Source: Rhynchosporium graminicola
Lineage: Eukaryota > Ascomycota > Leotiomycetes > Helotiales > Ploettnerulaceae
Direction: 5' to 3'
Assembly: GCA_900074885.1 (NCBI GenBank)
Contig: FJUW01000045.1
Coordinates: 124,001 to 188,000 of the forward strand
DNA: 64,000 nucleotides
The notes beneath the pieces were generated by a model that saw nothing but the letters and a program-made list of their open reading frames with translations, searched no databases and was not told the DNA's origin. This document shows, in pieces, positions 25,101 through 36,955 of this stretch; positions within the stretch are counted from its first letter, which is position 1; every line of letters starts with the position of its first letter. Made by a program: the position numbers and the translations under genes.

Positions 25101-26583
25101 TAGAACTTTTAGATAGCTTTATTGTAAAATAAAAATAGACTACTAAAAGTCTCCTCGGAATAAACGTATCTCTACTTTTAAGTTATTCCGATTCGATACT
25201 AGAATAAAGTTACTTTTCTTTCGGAACCCTAATAGAGTTAAATATATATATATACCTGAAAAGTTAATTAAGAAGGTCCTTAGTATCGCTTATAATAACC
25301 GAGTATACGTAAGAGTATAGAGGATATATGATTTCCTAAAGGATAAGGTGTTTATACGTAAGATATAGCGAATAGTTCAATTGTACGTAGTATCCTATCC
25401 TACTTATCGAATAGCAAAACTAGGCAGAAGTCTACTAAATAGTATACTTATACTAATTCTACCTCTAATAACTTAATTCTATATATTCTATATAGACTTA
25501 ATTATAGGATTCCTAATTTCTAAGGAAAGATACGACTTAGTCTTACTATTTATAGACTAGATAACGAAATAAATCAAGGTTATTATTAGATATAAGGATT
25601 AAGGAAGCGAAAACTAAGCTAAAGCTTATTATAAGGACGCGTACGCGGACCTAGGAGTTCTAGAGAAGATAATTTCAGATCGGGATATACGATTTACTAG
25701 CGGATTTTAGGGAGACGTATATAGTTTCGCTAATATTAGCTTAGCTTTTACTATAGCGAATAATCCTAAGGCAGATAATTAATTAGAATAGTCTAATTAA
25801 ATATTTATCTACGCTTTACGCTATACTATTACTAGACGTTTTAATTAGTCTAATTAGGAAGATTTTATACTAGCTATATCTTTTATCCTTAATACTTTAG
25901 AAAATACCTCTACCGGGTTTATACCTTACGAACTAAGATTCAGCTAAAAACCCCGATCCCCTTTCTCTTCTACTAATTATACTATCACTTAAGTATTTAC
26001 TATAAAGGAGAGATAAGATTTTATACGTAACTATTAAACCTTATTTTAGAACGCGATAGAGTTAGTTATATTAGTATAGTCTCGTATAAAGCTAGCCTTT
26101 AATAAGAGCCGGATACTAGTATTACTTAAGCTAAGGGCTAAAGTTTATATTAGACTAGCTAAAGGGATAGACTCTAGGTATAAGCTCTTATAGAATTAGA
26201 CTAAGCTATCTTTTATTAAATCTGGACTATATAAGATTATTAGGTAAGTAAACCTACTTACTTACGAACTAGAGCTACCTAAATAGATAAATATATACCC
26301 GGTAATCTTAATTAAACACCTAGAGCTAGTAGTACCGGATCTATTTAATCGGACTATACCTAAACTTAGCCTAATATATAATAAAGATAGTACTAAACGT
26401 TATATTATCGAGAAGATCCTATATAAGGAGCTTAGAAAACAACCTAGAGATAGGATAAGGAAGATATACTATAAGGTTAAGTATATAAGTTATTAGACTA
26501 TATCTTAGGAACCTGCCTTAATACTAAAGGAGAACGTACTGAACTTAGTTACTAAGTTCGAGGGCTCCTTAGTATATAAATAA
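22150..26583 (+). pseudogene. pol polyprotein of element A: RT, RNase H, integrase, chromodomain (RIPped)
   Basis: Order and motifs are those of a Ty3/Gypsy chromovirus. RT lies around 23.5-24.3 kb with a recognisable catalytic loop mutated from YIDD to YIDN. RNase H follows at ~24.5-24.9 kb. Integrase has DRD..FTS and PKAD signatures at ~25.7 kb. A chromodomain-like module, ending at TAA 26581..26583, would have steered integration to heterochromatin. Dozens of in-frame TAA/TAG codons at Gln and Trp positions rule out function. The protease part upstream is too changed to place exactly. Confidence 0.8.
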
Positions 26584-26599
26584 TAAATCGTCTACGTAA

Positions 26600-29440
26600 C
26601 GTATATTTTAGCAAATTAGCCTTATTAATATTCACCTTATTAATATTCCCGCTCTACTATCGCGTTTATTTACTTCCTTAAGCTTCTCCTTATCTAACTT
26701 ACGTATATAAAATTCTAATAATAATAATCTTATTACTATATATTAACTCCTTTATCTGCACTCTTGCTATTAACTCTATATCAACTGTAATAAGAGTCTA
26801 CCCTATCCTTCGCACGAATATAGCAACTAATAATAATATACTAAGAACTCTCGACTCCCTTACTTTATCGTCCTTAGTATACTTATTATTCTCTTTTACT
26901 CGACTAGTTTATCGAAGTAATATTCTACGAATCTTTTAAAGTCTACGAGATAAGTTACTTTACCCCGATATTAAGAGAAACGAATATAGTTCAAAGTATA
27001 AGATAAGTAATATTATTAGAGTCACCTGAGATATCCTACTTAACTTTATTATATAGAGTAAAGAGTCAGATAACCCCTACGAGTATACTAACCTAAATAA
27101 TAACTTTCCTTAAGCACTTTAATAACTATTTATACTCTATTATAAAGCTCCTAAGGATAGAGTATACTATAAGAACTAGCTTTATCTTTACTAACTTATC
27201 TAGGATAATAAGGAACCCGGCTTATATATCGAACGCCCCTAAGGTAATATTCGCGTCCTAACTAGTATTTATCTAAGAGATTATCTAATTAGCGTAATTT
27301 ACTATAATATATTAATAAGTAGTCTTTTTAAATAGTTCCCTGCTAACTTTTCACTAATTAATAGATACTTATACTCTTAGTAAGTAGCCTTCGGAGACGC
27401 CTTCCGCCTACGCCTTACTATAAACGACTTTCCCCTAAATAGTCTTATAACTCCCGATATAAGAATCAGATATATTATTTATCTTAATAGAGATATTATA
27501 GTTCTCGGAGGCCAGAAGTTTAATACTACTAATATTATAAAAGAGATATAGTATAATTAGTACTATTATTTTATAGAAATTATTATATAAGGGTATCTTA
27601 GAGATAAACTCCGCTTAGTTCTTTAAGAACTATAGGAACTAAAGAGATAGAAGAAAATCCGATAAAAAAGATTAAAGGAGGCTAAAGTAGTAGAACCTAC
27701 TAAGGAGTATAAAGAAGATATATAAGTAAATAGGAAAGTATTTCAACTAATTAGCGCTTCCTCAGTATTCGATAGTTTATACTAGACCTTATCTCTATTA
27801 ATTAAGACTAAGGAAGATATTAGTATTATCGTAAGACGCAGAACTAATAGATAATTCATCCTCGATAACGCGCTAATAAGAGGGCACAATAGTTTAAAGC
27901 CGAGCTTTGAAATATTCCTATAAGTAATAGCTTCCGCTGCGATATATTATAGCGTATATATTTTACTTATAGTAGAGATAGAATATATATATAAGTTAAT
28001 AGGGGACTTCCTCTATATACTCGACAGATCTCTATTAGATAGGGACCGCGCTAACTATATACTATATCTTCTCTAGATATTATATAATAGACGTTCCTTA
28101 ATAATTTAAGCTCACGTAGATACTAAAGTAATTATCGAAGAATATTTTCGCGCGCTTTAAGACGTACTAAACCCTATTATTATTCTGGACGCCCTACTAA
28201 CTACGTTAATCAGTACCTCTTATAAGTCTGCAATCGTACTACTTAGCGAGATCATATATACTATTACGCTAGAGATAGTCGGGCTAGTATAGATCTTACG
28301 CCTACTAGTACTAGATATAGTTATAAGTATAGTAGCTCTTCTAAGAATTAATATTAATAGACCAGGCTACTACACAGAATTTATACTAGGTTTACTATAT
28401 TAAGTACCTTTCCACGACTTAGACCTAACGATAACAATATTAGGAATTTTATTCCATATTTTAAGACACTCTCTAACTCTATTTATACTTAAACTACGAT
28501 AAGTACTAGTCGTAAGTAATAAGATAGGAGACCTTATATTCTTACGTAAACATCTGAATATATAAGGCCTAATTTTTCAGAGCGAGATTAAAAGTAGTAT
28601 AATAGCGTATTAATAGTTATATTTAATCGAACCTCGTATCGATATAGGAAATATAACGAATTTGATTATATCGTCCTTAGACTATAATATCTAATCGAAA
28701 TTACTATTAACCCCTATTAATAATATAGAAAGACACGTAAGTATAATCGACTATAACCGGTCGAAAGATACTAAGGGCGGAAGAAAATCAAAGAGAACTA
28801 ATAAGACTAATATTATAAAACTAAACGGAAGTATACTAAAACGCTATAAGTCTTTTATCTTCGCCCTATTATAACTCCTAATATATTAACCCTTAAGGCT
28901 AGGATATTATTAAAGAGTTATAGACCTAGTTAAAAATAGAATACCTTTCTTAAGAAAATTAATAAGTATATAAGGACTAACTCGTATCGCGGGAAATATA
29001 GAAATAATATATATTATTAAAGATCTAGTTAATTAAGAAAACTAGAGTAATACTATAAATAAACGCCTTTTCGGTATAATAGTACTAGATACTAAACCCT
29101 AACTATACGAACTAAGAAAACCCTACCTAAAGAAGAAGCTAATAGGTCTAGTTTTACTAACTACCTAGACCTCTAACCTTACAGAAGATAGCGATAAAGA
29201 CACGATTATATTACTAAAGCCTACTAAATCTACTCTAAAAGGGAAGAGGAAGCGGGTAATTAGACTAATAAAAAAGCTAGCCCCGATAAAGATAATCGTA
29301 ACTAAGGAGAACAGGAATATAAAGGATATAACTTTAATCCTATAAATCATAACCGAGTTAAATTTTAATAAGGATATATTAGATTCATTAGGGGAGAGTA
29401 GCAGAGAAGATTAATAATTATTACTATTTATATTTACTAT
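26600..29440 (+). pseudogene. Additional long reading frame downstream of pol in element A, function unknown
   Basis: Between the end of pol and the 3' LTR lie 2.9 kb that most Ty3/Gypsy elements lack. On the plus strand one frame can be followed for about 2 kb (from ~27.36 kb, FGDAFRLRLTIND..., to ~29.44 kb, ...ILDSLGESSRED), interrupted almost only by TAA/TAG of the Gln/Trp to stop type. It is therefore a RIPped coding frame rather than random sequence. It includes a Lys/Arg-rich region around 29.2 kb. I recognise no domain. It could be a third element gene or a captured host gene. Confidence 0.5.
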
Positions 29441-29490
29441 ATATTACTAGTCGAACTATCTTTTTTCTCTAGGGATAGAGTTTTTTATAC

Positions 29491-29504
29491 TTAAAGGGGG
29501 GAGA
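29491..29504 (+). other. Polypurine tract of element A
   Basis: A purine run (AAAGGGGGGAGA) immediately before the right LTR, the expected plus-strand primer site; it confirms the element's orientation. Confidence 0.7.
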
Positions 29505-29687
29505 TATCACGGGATATTATTATAAGATAAGATAGCACTAAGTATATATCACGGGATATTATCACGAGATAAGATAGCACTAAGTACTTAGTGCCGTTAG
29601 TTAGCTTCACTTAGATAGTTCCTCCTACTATAGCGATAGAGAGAATCAAGACTTTTACCATATATATATCTCGGACGCCCCCTGATA
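29505..29687 (+). repeat. Right (3') LTR of element A
   Basis: 183 bp, nearly the same as the left LTR. It starts TATCACGGG (TG to TA) and ends CCCCCTGATA, then the duplication ACCTG at 29688..29692. The few differences are mostly C/T and G/A. Confidence 0.9.
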
Positions 29688-29692
29688 ACCTG

Positions 29693-30332
29693 AAAGATGA
29701 AGTATAATCACTTGTAGTAAGCTTCCATAATCACTTACCTAGTCTTCATTGTTGAGTGTCCGTATTGTTCACTTTCGTGTAAATACGTATTACTACTACA
29801 GAGCTATATGTCTGGATTTAATTCATTCCTTATGTTAATTACTATCAATTTTGTAGGCGTGTTTTGGTTCGGTTTTGCGAAGCGAGAGGAGTTTGGTTTC
29901 GGTTATCCAGAGAACGTCAATTGGGTTGGACGGCAGCATGTAAGTAAGTCTTGACTCTACTAGATTCAATTTCTCCAATTCGTTTTGTGTAACCTTCGAC
30001 CACTCGCAGACATACTTACAAGATACTCCCATTTTGGATATATACTTCTGAGAACGGGCTCTTAGATGCAAAATAGGCATTCAATGAAATTACCATTGAA
30101 ATTACGATTGAAAACAGGTCACTAGGAAAAGCATATTGAACTGGTGTAAATTTGATAAATTCCATTCAGTATGGCTATTTGGAGAAAGAAACAAAGAAAT
30201 ATGATGAAGCAAAAAAAAAAAAAAAGCAAGTTAAAAGCAACATGAAAAAGGAAACGGACAGCTTCCCTATCTAATTTCCGTTCTGACCCATCGATGTCTC
30301 CCACCACTCTCCTCGACCATCTCCGCTGACGA
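29693..30332. other. Host spacer right of element A
   Basis: A minus-strand frame at 29835..30080 (81 codons) looks coding-like but has no recognisable motif or partner exon. A poly-A run occurs near 30213. Nothing else supported. Confidence 0.45.
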
Positions 30333-30632
30333 TCACATCAGCGACTTCTCCGCTCCATCTCTTTTTAGATCAACTGGCTTAGCTTCTCCGTTTCGAAGTC
30401 TGGTAGCTCTCTCTGCTGAGATAGCCTGGGGGCCGCTTGACCAGGAAGACGTTGACTTTCCTTCGTGGTGAGCGAGTTCTTGGCGTCTCCAGGTTGTATG
30501 AGGATCTTCGGTGAGCGTTGTGCCGTGGATTGAGATTCCTTGGGCAGAGAGGTAGGTGATCCAGGCTGGAGGCTGGAATGCGGATTGAGAAGAGCTGGGA
30601 GCTCGAGCACCATCGACTTGGTGGGATGGCAT
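30333..30632 (-). CDS. Small hypothetical protein, 99 residues
   Basis: Uninterrupted minus-strand frame from an ATG (MPSHQVDGARAPSSSQSAF...) to TGA. The protein is polar, with a central WITYLSAQGISIHGTTL segment and a basic C-terminal third; no signal peptide, membrane helix or known motif. The local base composition is host-like, unlike the transposons on both sides. It may be a genuine small fungal gene or a chance frame; overlapping minus-strand frames exist in this stretch. No function assigned. Confidence 0.35.
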   Translation of the reverse strand: MPSHQVDGARAPSSSQSAFQPPAWITYLSAQGISIHGTTLTEDPHTTWRRQELAHHEGKSTSSWSSGPQAISAERATRLRNGEAKPVDLKRDGAEKSLM

Positions 30633-33045
30633 GATTCTGGTTTTGGTATTTTTTTGTTACGTGAATTTTGTTTGCCTGAAGGTCTTTGATGAAACTGTAG
30701 CCAAATGCTGGTTGGATATTTGACTTTGGAGTGCTGAGCATACTAACTATATACTCATATATCAGGGGCTGTTTCTGTGGATACAATTGTTCTTATAGCG
30801 AGCTTTGAAAGAACACGGGAGAGTAAAAACAGGGCAGCTCGGAAATACCCCAGTATTGTTTATTGATACATCGTTGGCTTTACATGTCCTTTGTTGCTGA
30901 ATTTACATTTTCGCCTTTTGAACAATTGAAAATAACCTGAAAGGAGAATCCCTGGCCTATTTGGACAATGCAGCCTATCTTTGTCGTCCGCAATCTGGCT
31001 GTCTGATGTAAGATATCCGAGCTATGTCACCAAATTCTCTTGCAAGATTTCTTTACTTTGGGCTATTTGTAGCAGTGTTGAAGGCTAGAGCTACCACAAC
31101 TAGATATGTCTCGTGGTCGGTCTTGCAGACTGACGGTCTGAGGATCCGAAATAGGTCATCGCATGATATTGTTATGTGACCAGACCGAACGAAAGGTAAC
31201 TCAAAGAGACAAAGCAAAGTCAAAAAATTTCCAGTCGAGTAGTGTCTTTAGCTAGATACGCTAAGATTCGATTCTGGGATGTATCAATCCAATCCAGGTT
31301 CACGCAGGTCAATTGTTTTCATCAACCAAGACCCGCGTCAGAAAACTTCATGCACAGCGTACTTCCGAAATTTCACAGCAGGTCCTAGCTATCATCACGA
31401 GTATGCATGAGTTTCCAGCTCAAACCCCGTCTTTCCTTGTCTCCCAGCTTTATCACCAAAGCCCGCACATCGTCGCAAAGCACTGCTGGTCCTCAAGCAA
31501 CAATGCAGACTTTCTTCCATCCTACGGGTACTTCCTTACAGTGACCCGTTTTATTTTTGAGCCTTTACCCCGAATATCACCAAAAGACACTACTTGTATA
31601 ATTTAATTCGTCAGATAACTATCACTTTAAATTAAAATCGCTACTTAATATCTCTTGTGGTTGATATACTAGTACTTTCCTTTTACTAGAATCATAATCT
31701 TACTATTATTAGTATAATATTCTAGTGGAAAGTTGAAGAATATCGCGAAATCACGATTCCTCACCAAAATTAAGCGATTATTATCGATTTGTATAGTAGG
31801 CTGGGGGCGATCGCGTGCACCGAGCTTACTACGGGCACGAGTTATCCAATTAATAGCTATATAAAGTAACCGCTTAGGGGCTATCAAACGATAAAATCAT
31901 TATTTATAGACGTTGTGTACTAACAGAAATATCGTAAAGTGACGAGAGGGCAAACCGACGTTTTAATGTGAGAATTTCAATAATGGCTCAAACTTAAAAC
32001 GGAGTACTGTATCAAGCAAATCAACAATATTGAATTCCTGGCCTACGACGACTTCTGCTTCTTGAAATCTACCAACAGTCCTCTCTTCAACCATGCGATC
32101 ACCCGGTTCAGCAATCCTGTGCGGTGCCGCCGCCAATAAGCAAGACCCGCTCCCACTTGAGAACACCGTCAATGGCGTTGCAATTCCAGCCTGGCTTCGA
32201 GTGTTTTTGCCCGAGTCCACTGGCTGGCAGGGTGAGATGAAACACCCGCATCTTAGAAGGTCTAAGCCCAAGTCTTAGACGCCTCACGCCTGCAGATTCA
32301 CGGGAAAGCAATCTTGTGTTTCTAGCATACGAGAGAATCTAGTGATTCGTGTCGTCAATGGGGTATCGAGCATTTATAGGGAAGATCCGGTGCGAAAACA
32401 CGCATTCATTGGGTGCGCTGGATTAGCTAAGAACCATTACACGGTCTTCGCTGACAGGAGGAGGCGGAATGAACGCCCATAGCTGAAGACTAGCGGTTTA
32501 GAGCTTTCTTCTATTGCTCCATACGATTCACTCACTTGTGAGAGTTTGAGATGGCTTTAAGAATCTGCGCAGCGGCTCCCAGTACGTCCACATTTTTGTT
32601 TGCTTTGATGAGCCACTTTCCAAATCATTCTTCTCTTCTGGTCGTACTTTCTTGGGATGATCATGTTGCACAGTAGGCTCTTCCCGAAACACTCATGAAC
32701 TACTTCAAAATTTATATTTGTATTATAACTACATCTCTGATTTGTTGATTACCTTGATTTAGATTTCATTAGGCCTATCCACCTACAACACCAGCTTGAG
32801 CGAATCATGCTTCAGAAACGCGTACATCGATTGAACGTGGTATCCAAGTCACCCCATGACAATCAGAAGTCGTCATAAGCTTTACGCTGACGATGGAGTC
32901 CTTCCTGGGCTGGATGCGACTGGTCATTGTTGAGTGCGTATCGAGGTTTCCATTCATGCAGAACCGACCGTCAATTCAATTGATAGTTCGAAAAATGAAA
33001 TTGCTCAACTGCTGTTATGAACAGTTTCCTTCTGCGAGGCCATAA
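30633..33045. other. Spacer, 2.4 kb, with possible coding relics
   Basis: No supported gene. The A+T-rich segment 31600..31960 has a 72-codon minus-strand frame (31669..31887) and the segment 31963..32271 another (102 codons, ending in VDLLDTVLRFKFEPLLKF). Both look like pieces of protein but neither could be tied to a family. Confidence 0.4.
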
Positions 33046-33081
33046 CTAAGGTATGATGATGATGGCGCCCAGAAACATGCT

Positions 33082-34457
33082 TCAACCCGTAAATATGACC
33101 ACATTTCGAAATCTTGAAATGGCATATGAACCTATAGCAATATTTTGAGACAGTAAAGCTGAGCTGATCGGACCCACAAGAACATTTCCAATGCCTTGGC
33201 AAAAGCAAAAAAAGGCGTAGGTTGCTACCATTGCGAATGGATCATCGCTCACGGCTTTTCCCATTCCAACTCTGAGGGGTCCAGAGGCCCATGCAAAGAA
33301 TCCGTAAAAGATACTGAAGAATATCAGCAAGCCAAGATATTTCGCTAGGCCCCAGATGGCCAGCACAGCAACAGCAGCGGCTGCCGAGCAGCCGATAACT
33401 AGCCCAGATACCGAAAATTTCTTGTCGGTCATGAACCCGATGGCGAATTGACCGCACGTCTGAAAAATCGACATAATAGCCAGGATGAGGGCGTCTTCAG
33501 TTGTGCTCAAACCTAGTGCTGTAGCGTAAGTGGGGAGGTAGATAGAGGGGAAGAATAGTTCCAGGCCTTGGACCAGTGTAGCCATGGAGTAAATGTAAAA
33601 GAGAGGCTTCTTCAGAAAAGACCAATTGACTTTGGCCAATTTTCCTTGTTCGGAGGCTGGTAGTCGCCACTTCAGTAGGGGGATCAAAGGGCCAGTAAGC
33701 ACGGTCATGCCAACTGCAATCATTCGTAGTGCTGTCTTGTAGCCATACTTCTCGAGCAAAGCGGATGTGATGAAGGGCATCACTGCACCGGACGCACCGG
33801 ATGCGCAAGAGATGATCCCGAAGGCCATCCCTTTCCGCTGGATCCACCACTCATCGATCATACAGAGTATTGGATAGATCAAGGTAACGAAACCGAGCCC
33901 GTACATGATCCCCTGCGTGGCGATTAAACCACCAACGGTAGAGGTAAATGATGCTGCGGCGAGGCCGCCCATACAAAGCGGCCAGGCGACCCAGATTTGC
34001 TGACTATGGTACTTAGAAAATCGCTTAGTGAGAATCGCGACCAGTGGTGCACCAAGGTAACAGAGTCCTTGTGCCATGGTACCAATGAGAGCAATCTGCA
34101 AATTTCCTTCGAACTCCGGCTGTTTAGAATAGAAGTCCTGGAAAACACCAAAGGAGATGGGAAAGCCTATCGATCTGCTAAAAGTGTGAGGAGAATCTTC
34201 CTGGTAGTGAGTTACAAACCCCATAACAAGGCCTCAAATACGAAAGCGGCGATCAACACCTTCCATGCCGCTGCGCCGCCATCCACAGGTAATAGTTCCT
34301 GAATCATGAAATTCTCCTCAGGATCCAAGATTTTTCCAGATCGTCTCGGAGTTACCTTCATCTGTTGTCGATTGATACTACCACCGATAGGCAAGTGCTG
34401 ACTCCAGCGATTGAGCTCCACAGAAATTTCCGAGGTTGTAATGGTCGAAGTCGCCAT
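33082..34457 (-). CDS. MFS transporter, monocarboxylate-transporter (MCT)-like
   Basis: Exons 34457..34220 and 34166..33082 are joined across a 53-nt intron (GTTTGT...GATAG) and encode 440 residues. The cytoplasmic N-tail (~65 residues) is followed by about twelve hydrophobic segments. Family features include FPISFGVFQDFY after TM1, the loop QRKGMAFGIISCASGASGAV before TM5, and a long central loop after WRLP. Such proteins are proton-coupled uptake or export carriers for small carboxylates or related metabolites at the plasma membrane; the substrate cannot be told. The frame ends at a TGA (33082..33084) inside the last helix; the next in-frame stop, 11 codons later (TAG 33046..33048), follows a run SMFLGAIIIIP that would complete TM12. 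The last residues may therefore have been lost by a recent nonsense change. Confidence 0.85.
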
Positions 34458-34534
34458 TGAGCAGGTTGATCGCCGGACACGACGGCTGAAATAAAAGACT
34501 GTTGCAAGTAACGAGTGGAAGTCTGTTCTTCTTA

Positions 34535-34564
34535 AAGTAAGGAAGTAAGGAAGTAAGGAAGTAA
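34535..34564. repeat. Short tandem repeat AAGTAAGG, 3.75 units
   Basis: Four copies (the last partial) of the 8-mer AAGTAAGG in the 5' flank of the MFS gene. Confidence 0.8.
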
Positions 34565-34640
34565 ATATATACTGAACGTCATACAAAGTGACGATCAGAT
34601 TTGGAAATCGACCATTCTGGTCATGATACCTACCCTATTA

Positions 34641-34726
34641 TGGCGGTAGATAACGAGTGGGTGTCTCATCTGAGATTTTAGCGTTTTTTCACGGGAAAAA
34701 CCCAGGAACACCAGAATATTCAATTA
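34641..34726 (+). repeat. Left terminal inverted repeat of element D
   Basis: 86 bp; the reverse complement recurs at 38086..38171 with only a few changes (C/T type). Includes the GCGTTTTTTCACGGGAAAAA palindrome-like stretch. Confidence 0.85.
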
Positions 34727-34963
34727 TTAATAACTACTAATACAAATAACTATAGTTTTTAGATATATACCTTATAAATATCCTAGATAATAGATATTAA
34801 TATTTTAGAGAGATATAAAAAGTTGAAGTAATAGTCGAAGACGAGTTTCCTTTACTGCTACTTTAACTTAACTCTATAAAGCACGTATCTACGCAATAGT
34901 ATATAGTAATACCTTCTAGTAATAGTAAAAGCCTTATAATCTTTATTCCCCTACTTTAGAAAC

Positions 34964-35165
34964 TGTAACGACACAAGACTCAAGGCGGTATACAAGCAAG
35001 AATAAACAAGTAGGGAGGCTAAGAGCGATCTTATATAGTCTGGTACGAAGGAAACAGAAAGATGCAGAGCTCTGAAGGAGTCTGCACCTTCTATATATAC
35101 AAGGAGGGTATGCCTAAGGCACCGATACTAGCCCGTATCTGCCACGTATACCATGCGCCGTCACA
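34964..35165 (-). repeat. 3' LTR of element C (left side)
   Basis: 202 bp, starts TGTAACGACAC, ends GCGCCGTCACA; nearly identical to 36956..37157. Confidence 0.88.
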
Positions 35166-35297
35166 TTACCCCCTTCCAAGATAAAGGCTCGCCCTCGAGC
35201 CTTTAAAGGTAATGAGAAACGAAAGAAAAGAGAGTTAAATCCAGTCGAATTCCAAACAAAATCCAAGTGATTATCAATCTAAAGCGTAAGACGCAAA

Positions 35298-36260
35298 TCA
35301 CTCCTTCTTCGTCTTCAATATCGGATAATCGACCTTATAGTAACCGTGCTTCTTATAGTAGTAATATTGTACTTCCTCGATAGGTATTAAGGGCTCAGAA
35401 GACGTGCTAACTATCGGTAGAGCTAGAGTAGCTCGAGGTATTGAAGGTAGTCGAGAGAGTTCCAAATCGAGTGCTGTAAGAGAAGAGACTATAGCTAAAT
35501 AATCAGTCTTCTAAGAGTACTTAATTAGAGCGGCAGCTATACGTAGCCGTATAGTAAGCTTCGGCCAGAGGTAAAAGTACCACTCTGATTCAGCTATACC
35601 TCCGAGAATTGCCGAGCTTTGGAACTTTACACGGAATTGCAAAAAGGACTCCTTTTTCATTAAAAGCTCATGAAATTCGGTCCGATACTGCTCCGTTTCG
35701 AGTCCGGAAAGGTAGTAAGAAGCGAGTACTGAAATTATCTCTTCAGCAGAGGAGAAAGGCGTAATTTCCGAGAGATACTATAGTTCTAAGTAACCTCTTG
35801 CAAGGCCAGAAGTAGAGCTCTAGACTAGCGCTTTGCGGGCACGCGTAGTCGGGTATCGGTCTGAATTGACTTCTAGTCGGTCCTAAATAGAAGCACGCTA
35901 TTAGCTGAAAGACGGGTTGATCCCTATATTAAGATTATTAATACTTTCAGTCAGTTGCGACTTACTGGAGGTCCGTAAATTATTAATTGAAGAGCGTTTA
36001 AGGGTAGGTTCTGTCGGTAATTATGATGCTGAGTTTACCGAAGGTCTAAGGTTTATCGATTGTGCCTAAGTACGTAAAAACTCGGCAAACATCTGTTCGA
36101 TGCGACTAATACTAATAGAAAGCTCCCGAGTAGTCGATTCTGTCTATAATTAATAGTCTTCAATCGATTGAAGTAATTCCATAGTAGGTACGGAATCGGA
36201 GGGGCTGCGAGGGTATTCCGGTGAAGCCGTAGGAGCTGGCTGAGCCTTCTTAGGAGGCAT
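35298..36260 (-). pseudogene. gag of element C with RIP-mutated zinc knuckle
   Basis: From ATG 36258..36260 (MPPKKAQPAPTAS...) to TGA 35298..35300 the length is 963 bp, exactly 321 codons, in one frame. Internal stops are of the TAA/TAG type. Close to the end, at about 35325..35376, is a CX2CX4HX4C zinc knuckle whose three cysteines and histidine are now all Tyr (YYYYKKHGYYKVDYP), each explained by a G to A change on the coding strand. This identifies the frame as a Gag nucleocapsid and shows how RIP inactivated it. Confidence 0.7.
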
Positions 36261-36955
36261 GGCCTTAGGTAAGCGAGGCTAAGCGAAAGTGATAGAACAC
36301 TTGAAAGTTATAGAAGAAGCGAAAGTCGAAATCGAATTCTGAAGAAGCCGAAAGATTAAGGAGGGTCAGATATCTTTATTAAGTAGATATGGAAAGTGTT
36401 AAATCAAAGGTTCTAGTAGAAGGAGGTCGATTCTGCTAAGGGGGACAAATTATACCGGGGTACGGGGGTTACGAGTCGGATTCCGGCAATTTCCGCTAGG
36501 GTGATAAGCTACTTCGTCCTAGCCTAAAAGCAAGGTTTTTCGCTATTAGAGCTACTTTCGGAAGGTTAAAGTCGGGTAAGGAGATAATAAATATTAGGGC
36601 CTATAGGGAAGTTTCAACCTAAAATTCGTCAGCTGTTTTACTTCGTACGCAAGAAGGAACGAGTTTCGAAGTATCCGAGAGTGACTTCGCAGTAATACTA
36701 GTGCTTCTGAGGCTGAATTACGTTCAAATTTCTAGCTGTCCGAGAGATCTCTAGAATCTCGGCTCTTTTGAAAACCTAACAGTCGAATTCGTAATTGATA
36801 GTACTAACTGTTTCCGTATGATTCCGAAAATCTAAGGCAAGTAGAGATAACTCAGCGAAGAGCTCCCTAATAGTCGAAGTCGTACGTCCGAATCGAGTTT
36901 TCTAGGTGAGATATTATTTAATGCCGTCCCCGGCGGTCTTGATCTTTCTGTTTAA

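Larger units (their letters stand above)
19615..29687 (+). mobile_element. Element A: complete RIP-degraded Ty3/Gypsy retrotransposon, 10.07 kb
   Basis: Flanked by two 183-bp LTRs and the 5-bp duplication ACCTG. The inside is very T+A rich and almost free of CpA and TpG. Translated on the plus strand it still shows gag (~19.9-22.1 kb) and then pol. Pol has reverse transcriptase (23.5-24.3 kb: KLRVIVDLRKVN, HKGYE, FIIIYIDNIIIFS in place of the usual YIDD), RNase H, integrase (~25.3-26.0 kb: DRDIRFTSGF) and a C-terminal chromodomain-like stretch (YYKVKYISY..., stop at 26581..26583). About 2.8 kb of further coding-like sequence follows. Stops are nearly all TAA or TAG at expected Gln/Trp codons, so the copy is dead by RIP. 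Confidence 0.9.
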
